Of a stretch of 64,000 nt of DNA, positions 25,274 through 34,172 are shown in pieces. Below the pieces are notes generated by a model. The model saw only the letters and a list, made by a program, of their open reading frames with translations. It was not told the origin of the DNA and did not search any database. The translations under genes and the position numbers were made by a program. The DNA comes from an uncultured Flavobacteriaceae bacterium. GTDB taxonomy: Bacteria; Bacteroidota; Bacteroidia; Flavobacteriales; Flavobacteriaceae. Numbering within the stretch: position 1 is the stretch's first letter; each line of letters begins with the position of its first letter. Where the stretch lies: positions 310,001-374,000 of the forward strand of contig CAKUPQ010000002.1 of NCBI GenBank assembly GCA_934675205.1. The letters run 5' to 3'.

Positions 25274-26218
25274 GTGAAAAACTATTCAATTCGGACATAT
25301 ACTTCTGATGATTTCGATTTATGGAACAACTTTATAGCGAAAGCTAAAAATGCGACTTTCCTTTTTCATCGGAATTTTATGGACTATCACCAAGATCGTT
25401 TTGAGGATTTTTCGCTGTTGGTTTTTGACGAAAATAAATTAGTAGCTGTTGTTCCTGCTAATCGAGTGGGAGCGGAGCTACATTCACACCAAGGTTTAAC
25501 TTATGGAGGTTTGGTTGTTGAAAAAATAACCAAATTACAGGAGTTTATCTTTATTTTTGAAAGTGTTTGTGCCTTTTTAAAATCGAATTTTAAAAAGGTT
25601 TATTTTAAAGTTCTTCCCGCTATTTATACCCAAAACTTTGCTGACGAACTTTTGTATGTGATGTTTTTGAAAGAAGCAAAACTATACCGTAGAGACACAC
25701 TTTCGGTCATTGATTATCAGCAAGATATTGCTATTTCATCCAAACGAAAATACGAAATCCGAAAAGGAAAAAAACACAATCTACAAATAAAACAAACGAA
25801 TGATTTTTCGGAGTTTTGGAACGAGATTCTCATTCCGAATTTACAGAACAAACACAATACAAATCCAGTTCATTCGTTAGAAGAAATAACACGTTTACAA
25901 ACTTATTTTCCTGAAAATATCAAGCAGTATAATGTTTATTTTGAAGGAAAAATCATAGGCGGAACTACCGTTTTTGAAACGGATAATGTGGTTCATATTC
26001 AGTATATTTCAAGTAATGAATTGCGAAGTAAAACCGGAAGTATAGATTATCTGTTTGATTTTTTGATTGATAAATATGCGGCTGAAAAAAGATTTTTCGA
26101 CTTCGGAATTTCTAACGAAAACAACGGAAAAACTTTAAACGAAGGATTGTTGTATTGGAAAGAAAGCTTTGGAGCAAAAACTGTAGTACAAGACTTTTAC
26201 GAATTAGACTTGACTTAA
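25274..26218 (+). CDS. FemAB/GNAT-like acyltransferase
   Basis: A 314-residue cytoplasmic protein starting at a GTG. The N-terminal part (IRTYTSDDFDLWNNFIAKAKNATFLFHRNFMDYH) and the later FEGKIIGGTTVFETDNVVHIQYISSNELRSKTGSIDYLFDFLI are typical of FemAB-related GNAT N-acyltransferases, which add acyl or aminoacyl groups to amino sugars or peptides. It is followed three bases later by a sugar aminotransferase gene, so it probably acylates the amino sugar that enzyme makes. The exact acyl donor is unknown. Confidence 0.75.
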   Translation: MKNYSIRTYTSDDFDLWNNFIAKAKNATFLFHRNFMDYHQDRFEDFSLLVFDENKLVAVVPANRVGAELHSHQGLTYGGLVVEKITKLQEFIFIFESVCAFLKSNFKKVYFKVLPAIYTQNFADELLYVMFLKEAKLYRRDTLSVIDYQQDIAISSKRKYEIRKGKKHNLQIKQTNDFSEFWNEILIPNLQNKHNTNPVHSLEEITRLQTYFPENIKQYNVYFEGKIIGGTTVFETDNVVHIQYISSNELRSKTGSIDYLFDFLIDKYAAEKRFFDFGISNENNGKTLNEGLLYWKESFGAKTVVQDFYELDLT

Positions 26219-26221
26219 AAT

Positions 26222-27319
26222 ATGATAAAATTTCTCGATTTACATAAAATCAACCGACCTTACGAAGCTGAATTCCAACAGCAATTCCAACAGTTTTTAG
26301 ATAAGGGATGGTATATTTTGGGTGAAAACGTAAGGCATTTCGAAAAAGAGTTCGCTACCTATTGCGGAACGAAACATTGCATCGGAGTTGCCAACGGTTT
26401 AGACGCTTTGATTCTGATTTTCAGAGCTTATAAACAGCTCGGAAAACTGCAAAAAGGTGACGAAGTTATCGTTCCTGCTAATACCTATATTGCCTCGATT
26501 ATTGCGGTTTTGCAGAATGATTTAGTTCCGGTTTTGGTTGAGCCGAATATCGAAACGTACAATATAAATCCCAACGAAATCGAAAAGCATATCACCTCCA
26601 AAACCAAAGCTATTTTGCATGTTCATCTGTACGGACAATTATGTGATATGAAAGCTATTAACGAAATTGCTAAAAAGCACAATTTGTTAGTTATCGAAGA
26701 TGCAGCACAAGCTCACGGAGCTTTTGAAGGAGGAAAAGCAGGAAATTTGTCTGATGCTTCTGGATTTAGTTTTTATCCAGGAAAAAATTTAGGTGCTTTG
26801 GCAGATGCAGGGGCAATTACAACTAATAATGATGAATTGGCAAAAATAATATTTTCATTGAGAAATTATGGTTCTCAAAAAAAATACGAAAATGAGTTTG
26901 TCGGTCTAAACTCCCGTTTAGACGAAATTCAGGCTGCTTTTTTAAGAGTGAAGCTCAAAGATTTAGACCAGCACAATCAAAAAAGGAGGGAAGTTGCCAA
27001 GCGTTATTTATCGGAAATTAAAAATCCAAAAATTGTACTTCCGTATTATAACGGTTCAGAAAATCACGTTTTTCATTTGTTTGTTATCCGTACCGAAAAC
27101 CGAGAAAAACTACAATCTTATTTGCTTAAGAATAACATAGAAACGCTTATCCATTACCCGATTCCTCCTCATAAACAACAGGCAATGAAAGCTTTTTCGC
27201 ACTTATCACTTCCGATAACCGAACAAATTCACAATCAAGTGTTGAGCATCCCGATAAGTCCTGTTTTGACTGATGAGGAAATCTCGAAAGTTATCAATAT
27301 TTTGAATAATTACGAATAA
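26222..27319 (+). CDS. DegT/DnrJ/EryC1/StrS sugar aminotransferase
   Basis: A 365-residue PLP-dependent enzyme that aminates a nucleotide-linked keto sugar. The PLP lysine is Lys188 ([12 protein letters not shown]), with EDAAQAHGA near 159 and the substrate-loop [10 protein letters not shown]. Overall it looks closest to the FdtB/QdtB group that forms dTDP-3-amino-3,6-dideoxyhexoses, but I cannot separate this from other members. Gene order (acyltransferase, aminotransferase, flippase) fits synthesis and export of an acylated amino-sugar unit for lipopolysaccharide or a related glycan. Confidence 0.9.
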   Translation: MIKFLDLHKINRPYEAEFQQQFQQFLDKGWYILGENVRHFEKEFATYCGTKHCIGVANGLDALILIFRAYKQLGKLQKGDEVIVPANTYIASIIAVLQNDLVPVLVEPNIETYNINPNEIEKHITSKTKAILHVHLYGQLCDMKAINEIAKKHNLLVIEDAAQAHGAFEGGKAGNLSDASGFSFYPGKNLGALADAGAITTNNDELAKIIFSLRNYGSQKKYENEFVGLNSRLDEIQAAFLRVKLKDLDQHNQKRREVAKRYLSEIKNPKIVLPYYNGSENHVFHLFVIRTENREKLQSYLLKNNIETLIHYPIPPHKQQAMKAFSHLSLPITEQIHNQVLSIPISPVLTDEEISKVINILNNYE

Positions 27320-27348
27320 ACAGTTCAACAAATAAACGATTCAACATT

Positions 27349-28635
27349 TTGAAACTGATAACATCCATATTTCAAAATCCTGTTTTCAAAATCACTTCTA
27401 TAAATAGTGTAAGTGTTTTGATTCGTATGGTTACGGGGCTTATTTCGACTTCGGTTGTGGCTAAAATTTTAGGACCGAGTGGAGTGGCTTTACTTGGAAA
27501 TTTACGAAATTTCATCACTTCGTTAGAAACGATTTCGGTATTGGGGTTAAACAACGGAATCGTAAAATATGTAGCGCAATACAACAAAGACGAAAACGAA
27601 CTTAAAAAAATCATTTCAACAGTTTTTTGGACACTTTTGGGAGCTTCGTTTTTGGTTGCTATCCCTTTGTTTTTCTTTTCAAATTACTGGAATACAGTAG
27701 TTTTTGGAAATGAATTTGATTTTTCGATGGTCTTTAGAGTAACCGCTCTGACCATACCACTTTTTGCTTTAAATATTTTTTTGATTGCCATAATAAATGG
27801 TTTGTCGGAATTCAAAAAAGTAATTTACATCAATATTGTAGGGAATCTTCTCGGATTCGGATTTACGATTTTTATGGTGCTGCAATACGGAATTAACGGA
27901 GCTTTGCTGGCTATGGCTTTTGTTCCTGCTATTTTGTTTGTAGTAAGCTGGTTTTGGATTTCGAAATCACTTGATTTAAAACGATACATCAAAAAAGGAT
28001 TGTATGATTTTTCGGTTATCAAGAGCCTTTCAGAATATTCGTTAATGGCTTTTGTTTCGGCTTTTTGCCTTCCGATTATCATTATGAAAATCAGAATGAA
28101 TGCTATCGATACAGTCGGAATCGAAAATGCAGGAAATTGGGAAGCGATGAGGAGATTATCCTATTTTTATATGACTTTTGTTTCGACTTTACTGACTGTT
28201 TATTTCTTTCCGAAACTTGCTCAATCTCAATCGGGAAAAGAAACACAATCTGTGTTTTTTGACTATTACAAAAGTGTAATTCCGATGTTTGTAATGGGAG
28301 GTTTGATTTTGTATTTTTTAAGAGATATTTTTATTACCCTTATTTATTCGGAGCGGTTTTTAGTGCTTTCGGATTTGTTTTTGTGGCAGTTAGCAGGAGA
28401 TTTTTTCAAGGTTTGTTCGCTTATTTTGGGCTATCAGTTTTATGCCAAAAAAATGACGGTTGCCTTTCTGTCAACCGAAATTTTCTCTATTGCAGTGCTT
28501 TATTTTTCAAGTGATTATCTGATGAAAGTTTACGGAACACAAGGGCTTGTAATGGCACATTTCGTCACGTATCTGATTTACTTTTTTGCACTTTTGGGAA
28601 TGTTCAGAAAAGTGATTTTTGGTCGCAGTTTTTAG
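27349..28635 (+). CDS. O-antigen flippase (Wzx-like, MOP superfamily)
   Basis: A 428-residue polytopic inner-membrane protein with about 12 hydrophobic segments. The N-terminus is like WzxE/Wzx (NSVSVLIRMVTGLISTSVVAKILGPSGVALLGNL), the conserved first-helix region of the family. It would flip undecaprenyl-linked sugar units to the periplasmic side. The start is TTG at 27349; the next ATG would remove part of the first helix. It is the last of a three-gene surface-sugar group. Confidence 0.88.
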   Translation: MKLITSIFQNPVFKITSINSVSVLIRMVTGLISTSVVAKILGPSGVALLGNLRNFITSLETISVLGLNNGIVKYVAQYNKDENELKKIISTVFWTLLGASFLVAIPLFFFSNYWNTVVFGNEFDFSMVFRVTALTIPLFALNIFLIAIINGLSEFKKVIYINIVGNLLGFGFTIFMVLQYGINGALLAMAFVPAILFVVSWFWISKSLDLKRYIKKGLYDFSVIKSLSEYSLMAFVSAFCLPIIIMKIRMNAIDTVGIENAGNWEAMRRLSYFYMTFVSTLLTVYFFPKLAQSQSGKETQSVFFDYYKSVIPMFVMGGLILYFLRDIFITLIYSERFLVLSDLFLWQLAGDFFKVCSLILGYQFYAKKMTVAFLSTEIFSIAVLYFSSDYLMKVYGTQGLVMAHFVTYLIYFFALLGMFRKVIFGRSF

Positions 28636-28653
28636 ACCCAAATCCAATAAAAA

Positions 28654-29277
28654 TTATTTTTGAGCTGTAATAATGGTATGAATTTCAGAGGAAGTATAAT
28701 CAACTTTAAAGGATTTCAGAATTTTAAAATTATTTTTCGATAGATTTGATTCCAAAAAATCGGAATTATAGTAGTGAAAATAAACTCTGTTTCCGTTACT
28801 TCCTGTTTTAAATTCAGAGTTTTCGGAATTTCCTTCAACAAAGCTCAAATAAAGAACTCCTTTTTCGTTAAGTAAATCAGAACAATCCGAAATGAATTGC
28901 TGGGTTTCCGAAGGAGTTAAATAAGGAATACAGAATCCACAAATTATTCCGTCAAATTTTTGTTTCAGACTGCTTATCTTTTTTGAATTCAAAACCTGAA
29001 ATTTTGCTTTCGGATTGTTTTGCTTTGCAAGTTCAATCATATTGGGAGCATAGTCAATTCCCGTTATTTTATAGCTCGGGTTTTTAGACAAAAGATATTT
29101 TGTGATATTCCCAGGACCACAGCCAATATCCAAAACAGAGGCATTTTCGTTAGAAATAACAGCACAGAAATAGTCATAAGTTGTGTTGTACAAATCCAAA
29201 TCCATGAATTTTTCCTGATAGAGCTTCGCAATATTATTCCACGTTTCTGATGTTTCTTTTTCTTTGTCTGATTCCAT
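28654..29277 (-). CDS. SAM-dependent class I methyltransferase
   Basis: A 207-residue cytoplasmic methyltransferase. Motif I VLDIGCGPGNIT lies near residue 49, followed by TGIDYAPNMIELAKQN (acidic residue binding the ribose) and FDGIICGFCIPYL (motif IV region). The substrate cannot be told. It converges with the flippase gene. A TACATTTG promoter box ends five bases before its ATG, suggesting a near-leaderless transcript. Confidence 0.88.
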   Translation of the reverse strand: MESDKEKETSETWNNIAKLYQEKFMDLDLYNTTYDYFCAVISNENASVLDIGCGPGNITKYLLSKNPSYKITGIDYAPNMIELAKQNNPKAKFQVLNSKKISSLKQKFDGIICGFCIPYLTPSETQQFISDCSDLLNEKGVLYLSFVEGNSENSEFKTGSNGNRVYFHYYNSDFLESNLSKNNFKILKSFKVDYTSSEIHTIITAQK

Positions 29278-29282
29278 AAGAA

Positions 29283-29290
29283 CAAATGTA
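29283..29290 (-). promoter_or_regulatory. Promoter -7 box TACATTTG, 5 bases before the start codon
   Basis: Minus-strand TAnnTTTG match (CAAATGTA on the plus strand) separated by five bases from the methyltransferase ATG. Confidence 0.5.
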
Positions 29291-29357
29291 GTTTATATTG
29301 TTGAATTTACGAAGTTATCTATTTTCTTTTCTCTTTGTTCTTTTCTCTAAAAATGAG

Positions 29358-29365
29358 TACCTTTG
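29358..29365 (+). promoter_or_regulatory. Promoter -7 box TACCTTTG for mrp
   Basis: Exact TAnnTTTG match 29 bases upstream of the mrp ATG. Confidence 0.5.
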
Positions 29366-29394
29366 TACAATTAGAATTATTCTGTTTTTAAATA

Positions 29395-30522
29395 ATGAAA
29401 TTAGATAGAAAAGAAATACTCAAAGCTCTTGAAACGATAACCGTAGCAGGAGAAGGGAAAAATATGGTCGAAAGTGGAGCCGTTCAGAATGTGATTACTT
29501 TCGGAGATGAAGTAGTGGTTGATTTGGTGCTTACCACACCTGCCTTGCACATCAAGAAAAGAGCGGAGGTTGATGTGATGAAAGCCATTCAGGATTTGGT
29601 TTACGAAAAAGCGAAAATTAAAGTAAACATCAAGGTTGAAGCTCCCGAAAAGCCTGAAATCAAAGGAAAGGCAATACCCGGAATTTCAAACATCATAGCA
29701 GTAGCATCAGGAAAAGGTGGAGTAGGAAAATCGACTATGACCGCTAATTTGGCTGTTGCTTTATCAAAAATGGGATTCAAGGTCGGAGTACTTGATGCAG
29801 ATATTTACGGGCCTTCGATGCCTATAATGTTTGATGTGGAGCGAGAACGACCGCTTTCGGTTATGGTTGACGGAAAATCAAAAATGCAACCGATTGAAAA
29901 TTATGGAGTTAAAATTTTATCTATCGGGTTTTTTACCCAACCGAATCAGGCTGTAATCTGGAGAGGACCGATGGCCGGAAAGGCTTTAAGTCAGATGATT
30001 TTTGATGCAGATTGGGGAGAATTGGATTTTATGCTGATAGATTTACCTCCCGGAACAGGAGATATTCACTTGTCGATTATGCAGAATCTTCCACTTACGG
30101 GAGCTGTAGTGGTAAGTACACCTCAAAATGTGGCTTTGGCTGATGCTAAAAAAGGAGTGGCAATGTTCAGGCAAGAAAGTATCAACGTTCCCGTTTTGGG
30201 AATTGTCGAAAATATGGCTTATTTCACTCCCGAAGAATTGCCTGAAAACAAATATTATATTTTCGGAAAAGAAGGAGCAAGACATTTGGCAGAGGATTTA
30301 GACGTTCCGTTTTTGGGAGAAATTCCGATTGTTCAGAGTATCAGAGAAGCAGGAGATTACGGACATCCGGCTGCTTTGCAAGAAAATTCTCCACTTGCAA
30401 TAGCCTTTGAAGAATTAGCCCGAAACGTAGCCGAACAGGTAGTTTTGCGAAATGAAAGTCTGCCACCTTCGGAAGCAATTAAGATAACAACAATGGCAGG
30501 TTGCTCTGCTGTTAAGAAATAG
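29395..30522 (+). CDS. mrp: Mrp/NBP35-type P-loop ATPase (Fe-S cluster carrier)
   Basis: A 375-residue cytoplasmic protein with an N-terminal DUF59/MIP18-like domain (about 1-85) and a deviant Walker A ATPase domain (ASGKGGVGKST near 103). LLDADIYGPSMP-like and LIDLPPGTGD blocks follow. Homologues carry or deliver Fe-S clusters. The canonical CxxC pair that bridges the cluster in ApbC/Nbp35 is missing: the region after ENMAYF has no cysteine, and the only Cys in the protein is near the C-terminus (TMAGCSAVKK). The next genes encode a NifU-like scaffold, a reductase and a ferredoxin. Confidence 0.93.
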   Translation: MKLDRKEILKALETITVAGEGKNMVESGAVQNVITFGDEVVVDLVLTTPALHIKKRAEVDVMKAIQDLVYEKAKIKVNIKVEAPEKPEIKGKAIPGISNIIAVASGKGGVGKSTMTANLAVALSKMGFKVGVLDADIYGPSMPIMFDVERERPLSVMVDGKSKMQPIENYGVKILSIGFFTQPNQAVIWRGPMAGKALSQMIFDADWGELDFMLIDLPPGTGDIHLSIMQNLPLTGAVVVSTPQNVALADAKKGVAMFRQESINVPVLGIVENMAYFTPEELPENKYYIFGKEGARHLAEDLDVPFLGEIPIVQSIREAGDYGHPAALQENSPLAIAFEELARNVAEQVVLRNESLPPSEAIKITTMAGCSAVKK

Positions 30523-30551
30523 TATTCAGTCGAGTTTTCAGTTTTCAGTAT

Positions 30552-30600
30552 GTCAGTTCGAGTAGCGAAGTGAAACGTAGCATATCGAGAACAACTTTAA
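30552..30600. repeat. REP-like dispersed repeat, copy 1
   Basis: The sequence from GTCAGTTCGAGTAGCGAAG to TATCGAGAACAACTTT matches, with a few differences, the reverse complement of 46569-46616. GTTCGAGTAGC and GCATATCGAGAAC form an imperfect inverted pair. It lies between mrp and the NifU-like gene. Confidence 0.75.
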
Positions 30601-30637
30601 ACCTTAAACAAAATAAACTTTAAACAAATTTTAAAGT

Positions 30638-30877
30638 ATGAATTCAGAACAAATAAAACAAAACGTAGAAAAAGCACTTGACGAAATTCGTCCGTTTTTG
30701 AACTCGGACGGAGGAGATATTACGTTAATTTCCATTGAAAACGACAAGATTGTAAATGTTCGTTTGGAGGGAGCTTGTGGAGATTGCAATTTGAGTTTTT
30801 CTACAATGAAAGCAGGAGTTGAAACCACGATTAAAAAGTACGCTCCTCAAATCGAACAGGTTGTAAATGTAGCTTAA
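30638..30877 (+). CDS. NifU C-terminal domain (Nfu-type) Fe-S scaffold
   Basis: A 79-residue single-domain Nfu protein with the cluster-binding CxxC (GACGDCNLSFST) near residues 47-50. Nfu proteins accept a [4Fe-4S] cluster and hand it to target enzymes. It follows mrp by 115 bases, with a REP-like repeat in between, and precedes reductase and ferredoxin genes, so an Fe-S transfer role fits the context. Confidence 0.93.
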   Translation: MNSEQIKQNVEKALDEIRPFLNSDGGDITLISIENDKIVNVRLEGACGDCNLSFSTMKAGVETTIKKYAPQIEQVVNVA

Positions 30878-31005
30878 TTTATTTCAGCAAATTTTCCTTA
30901 AATCTGATTTTAGTCATAAAAAAACTTATCAGATTATCGGAAATTTGTACCCGAAAAATAACTCCGACAGCTTTCAAAATGTTGTTGGAGTTTAAACAAT
31001 AAATA

Positions 31006-32058
31006 ATGATTTCAACAGATATACTTATCATCGGAGCAGGACCAACAGGATTGTTTGCTGTTTTCGAGGCAGGATTGCTAAAACTAAAATGTCATATTAT
31101 TGATGCACTTCCTCAACCGGGAGGGCAGTTATCAGAACTCTATCCGAAAAAGCCTATTTTTGATATTCCGGGTTATCCGAGTGTTGGAGCTCAGGAATTG
31201 GTTGATAATTTGATGGAACAAATCAAACAGTTTCAACCTGGATTCACTCTGAATGAAAAAGCCGAAACTATCGAAAAACAGGAAGACGGAACTTTTATCG
31301 TAACTACCGATAAGGGAACACAACACCACGCAAAGGCAGTCGCTATTGCAGGAGGATTAGGGAGTTTCGAGCCGAGAAAACCCATTATCGAAGATTTGGA
31401 ATTCTACGAAGATAAAGGCGTGGAATATTTCGTGAAAAATCCCGAACAATTCCGAGATAAGAAGATTGTAATTGCAGGAGGAGGGGATTCTGCCTTGGAT
31501 TGGAGTATTTTTTTGGCTGATGTAGCAAAAGAGGTTACATTGGTGCATAGACGTAACGAATTTAGAGGAGCTTTGGATTCGGTTGAGAAAGTACAGGAAC
31601 TGAAAAAATTAGGAAAAATAAACCTGATTACTCCTGCCGAAGTTATAAAACTCAACGGAGCCGAACATTTGGAGTCGTTGGTAGTAGAGATTAATGGAGC
31701 GAATATGACTATTGAGGCGGATTATTTTATTCCGCTTTTCGGACTTACTCCAAAACTCGGACCTATCGCTAACTGGGGATTGGAAATCGAAAAAAATGCA
31801 ATTGTTGTGAATAATGCGTTGGATTACCAAACCAATATCGAGGGAATTTACGCTATTGGAGATATAAACATTTATCCGGGAAAATTAAAGCTGATTTTGT
31901 GTGGTTTCCACGAAGCTACGCTTATGTGTCAAAGTGTTTATAATAAACTGAATCCGGGTAAAAAATATGTATTGAAATACACAACTGTTTCGGGAGTTGA
32001 CGGATTTGACGGAACTCGAAAAGAAGCTGAAAAAGCAGTGGTGAAAGCTATTGAATAG
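31006..32058 (+). CDS. Thioredoxin-reductase-like ferredoxin-NADP reductase
   Basis: A 350-residue FAD- and NADPH-binding protein. The FAD motif GAGPTGLFAVFEAG lies at 9-22 and the NADPH motif AGGGDSALDW near 159-168. GIYAIGDINIYPGKLKLILCGFHEA is the C-terminal FAD block. There is no CxxC redox pair in the NADPH domain, so it is not a thioredoxin reductase but the TrxR-like ferredoxin-NADP reductase type. The next gene encodes a [2Fe-2S] ferredoxin, the likely electron partner. A short hairpin (30959-30993) lies in its leader. Confidence 0.9.
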   Translation: MISTDILIIGAGPTGLFAVFEAGLLKLKCHIIDALPQPGGQLSELYPKKPIFDIPGYPSVGAQELVDNLMEQIKQFQPGFTLNEKAETIEKQEDGTFIVTTDKGTQHHAKAVAIAGGLGSFEPRKPIIEDLEFYEDKGVEYFVKNPEQFRDKKIVIAGGGDSALDWSIFLADVAKEVTLVHRRNEFRGALDSVEKVQELKKLGKINLITPAEVIKLNGAEHLESLVVEINGANMTIEADYFIPLFGLTPKLGPIANWGLEIEKNAIVVNNALDYQTNIEGIYAIGDINIYPGKLKLILCGFHEATLMCQSVYNKLNPGKKYVLKYTTVSGVDGFDGTRKEAEKAVVKAIE

Positions 32059-32119
32059 TTATGAGTTTTTAGTTCTAAATCAACTCAATACTCATAACTC
32101 AACACTCATAACTTTAAAA

Positions 32120-32449
32120 ATGTCAGACGTAACCATTCACATCACAGACAGAAACGGAATCCGCCATACGGTAGAGGCTCCGACTGATATGAATATGAAT
32201 TTGATGGAGCTTGTTCGTGCTTACGAATTGGCAGAAGAAGGTACTGTCGGAATTTGTGGGGGAATGGCAATGTGTGCTTCGTGTCAATGTTATGTTTTGA
32301 ACGATGTGGAACTTCCCGAAAAAAACGATGACGAAGAAGCAATGCTTTGGGAAGCGTTTAACGTAAAAGAAAATTCCCGTTTGGGTTGCCAGATTTTCAT
32401 TACAGAAAATATTGACGGACTTGAAGTTGAATTAGCTCCTGAAGTGTAG
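32120..32449 (+). CDS. [2Fe-2S] ferredoxin, adrenodoxin type
   Basis: A 109-residue plant/adrenodoxin-type ferredoxin. Cluster ligands are visible as CGGMAMCASC (Cx5Cx2C) near residues 42-51 and a fourth Cys in LGCQ near 90. The start at 32120 (MSDVTIHITDRNG) fits the family; a start at 32051 would add 23 residues encoded by repeat-like sequence. It is probably reduced by the reductase encoded just upstream and supplies electrons for Fe-S assembly or other enzymes. Confidence 0.93.
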   Translation: MSDVTIHITDRNGIRHTVEAPTDMNMNLMELVRAYELAEEGTVGICGGMAMCASCQCYVLNDVELPEKNDDEEAMLWEAFNVKENSRLGCQIFITENIDGLEVELAPEV

Positions 32450-32454
32450 GTTTC

Positions 32455-34062
32455 TTAATTAACAATAATTCTTTTAATAATCACTTCGTTGTCTGTTCTT
32501 AATTGAAGTATATACATACCACTGACAAGATTATTGAGTTTTATATTGTGAATAGTGCCTGAATCAAACCCTCCCTGCTGAACGATTTGTCCGACAGAAG
32601 TATAAACCGAATAGGTTTTTAAGTCATATCCTGTTATTGTTAGCATATCATTTTTTCGTACAGGGTTGGGGTAAACTTTAATATTGTTTTCAGAGCTTAT
32701 GTTCTCAACAGACAATATAACATCAGAAAGTAGTTGTGTCGTCCAGCCAAAATCAGTTCCGTTATAGCTCAAACCCGTCAGAGCAACTTTGCCGTCATCA
32801 AAAACATATAGTGAAGTAACTGTATCTGTTCCCTCTCCTGACCCGTCATATCGGTAAACTCCGTTTGAATTTCCTGTTTCAGCATCAATTTTTAAAACCA
32901 CATAATCATAATCTGTTCCTATTCCGTTTTTTTGACTTTGTCCTCCTACATAAATATATCCGTTTTTTAAAGCAATAGTATTACCAATATCTGCATTTAG
33001 TTCTCCATACTGATAAAGATTTTGCCATAACAAATTCCCGTTGCTATCGAATTTCAAGGTAAGTATGTCATTATTTGTACTGTTAGGATTATCATTAGGA
33101 TATTTCCAATATCTTCCTGTTACATAGATATTTCCGTTTTCATCTTGAATGGAGGATTTTATTTCTTCTAAATAAGGATTGAATGAAGGATTTTCCTGAT
33201 AATATTCAGACCATAAAAGGGTTCCATTCAAATCAAATTTTGAAATTTTATACCAACCGGCAACAACCAACAGATTATTATCTTGTGTTATATAAAAATG
33301 TCTGAAACTATTATTAAGAAAAACAGTCGTATTTAGGTTAATGTTGTTGTCTGTATCAATTTTTAAAAGTTTAAAATAAAAGGTTTGATTTGTATTTATT
33401 AAATCTTTTCCAAAAAGATATATTTCGTTGTTATAAACAAAATTATTTTCTGACACCCATTCAAATTCTGTGAGTTCATCAAAAACTCTTTCCCAAAGCT
33501 GATTCCCGTCTGAATCGTAAGCATACAAACGATTTGACATATCATAATAAACATCATAATCAAAAACATATTTTTGAGCCGTAATGAAAAGAGTGCCATT
33601 TTCCGAAACGGATAAAGACCAAGGTTCATAGGAGTGAATACCCGAATCCTGAATCTGTTCAACCCAAATTAAATCTCCGTCTAAAGAATATTTCTGAAAA
33701 ACAATTTTTGATTTGTTGATGTTGATTGTTTCACTGTTCAAAATATAAAGATAATTTGAGTTATCAATATGATAATCAATGATTTGATTGTTATAAGCCA
33801 AATCATCTCCAAAAATCTGTTCAGAAAGAACAGTACCCGAAATATCATATCTTACAATAGCTAACCTTTGTCCGTTAGTTGTATTTTTCTTTCCGACAAC
33901 CTTAAACGAATTTTCGTTTTCGGGAATAATTTGAGGAGAATTAGAAAAATAAGAATAATAATTTGTTAAATTTACCGAATAATCTTCTGACCACAACAAC
34001 GGAGATTGAGCATAAACAGCAGTTGCTAATCCAATCAAAATTATAGTAAATATCTTTTTCAT
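32455..34062 (-). CDS. T9SS-secreted protein with C-terminal sorting domain
   Basis: A 535-residue protein with a signal peptide (MKKIFTIILIGLATAVYAQ) and a C-terminal type A T9SS sorting domain (about residues 455-535: IKVYPNPVRKNDMLTITG, VSGMYILQLRTDNEVIIKRIIV). The middle part has repeated blocks of the kind DGNLIWVEQIQ, DGNQLWERVF, NGTLLWSEYY and NGNLLWQNLYQ. These are typical of a beta-propeller built from short WD/PQQ-like repeats. It should be exported, moved through the type IX system and released or anchored on the surface. The function is unknown. The start at 34062 is chosen from the signal peptide. Confidence 0.85.
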   Translation of the reverse strand: MKKIFTIILIGLATAVYAQSPLLWSEDYSVNLTNYYSYFSNSPQIIPENENSFKVVGKKNTTNGQRLAIVRYDISGTVLSEQIFGDDLAYNNQIIDYHIDNSNYLYILNSETININKSKIVFQKYSLDGDLIWVEQIQDSGIHSYEPWSLSVSENGTLFITAQKYVFDYDVYYDMSNRLYAYDSDGNQLWERVFDELTEFEWVSENNFVYNNEIYLFGKDLINTNQTFYFKLLKIDTDNNINLNTTVFLNNSFRHFYITQDNNLLVVAGWYKISKFDLNGTLLWSEYYQENPSFNPYLEEIKSSIQDENGNIYVTGRYWKYPNDNPNSTNNDILTLKFDSNGNLLWQNLYQYGELNADIGNTIALKNGYIYVGGQSQKNGIGTDYDYVVLKIDAETGNSNGVYRYDGSGEGTDTVTSLYVFDDGKVALTGLSYNGTDFGWTTQLLSDVILSVENISSENNIKVYPNPVRKNDMLTITGYDLKTYSVYTSVGQIVQQGGFDSGTIHNIKLNNLVSGMYILQLRTDNEVIIKRIIVN

Positions 34063-34136
34063 TATCTGTAATTTTTTATGCAAAGTACAAAAAATAATTC
34101 GAATAACCCCGATTTTTAAACTTGGTACTTTTTTCT

Positions 34137-34144
34137 TACTTTTG
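34137..34144 (+). promoter_or_regulatory. Promoter -7 box TACTTTTG for the E1 dehydrogenase
   Basis: TAnnTTTG match 28 bases upstream of the ATG at 34173. It lies inside the longer in-frame extension starting at 34122, supporting the shorter start. Confidence 0.5.
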
Positions 34145-34172
34145 CACGATTCCCATTTTATACGAAAGACAA

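Noticed and set aside
30959..30993. Hairpin before the ferredoxin reductase gene as a riboswitch
   Set aside because: It is a single 10-12-bp imperfect stem without conserved aptamer features. It may be a weak terminator or chance structure.
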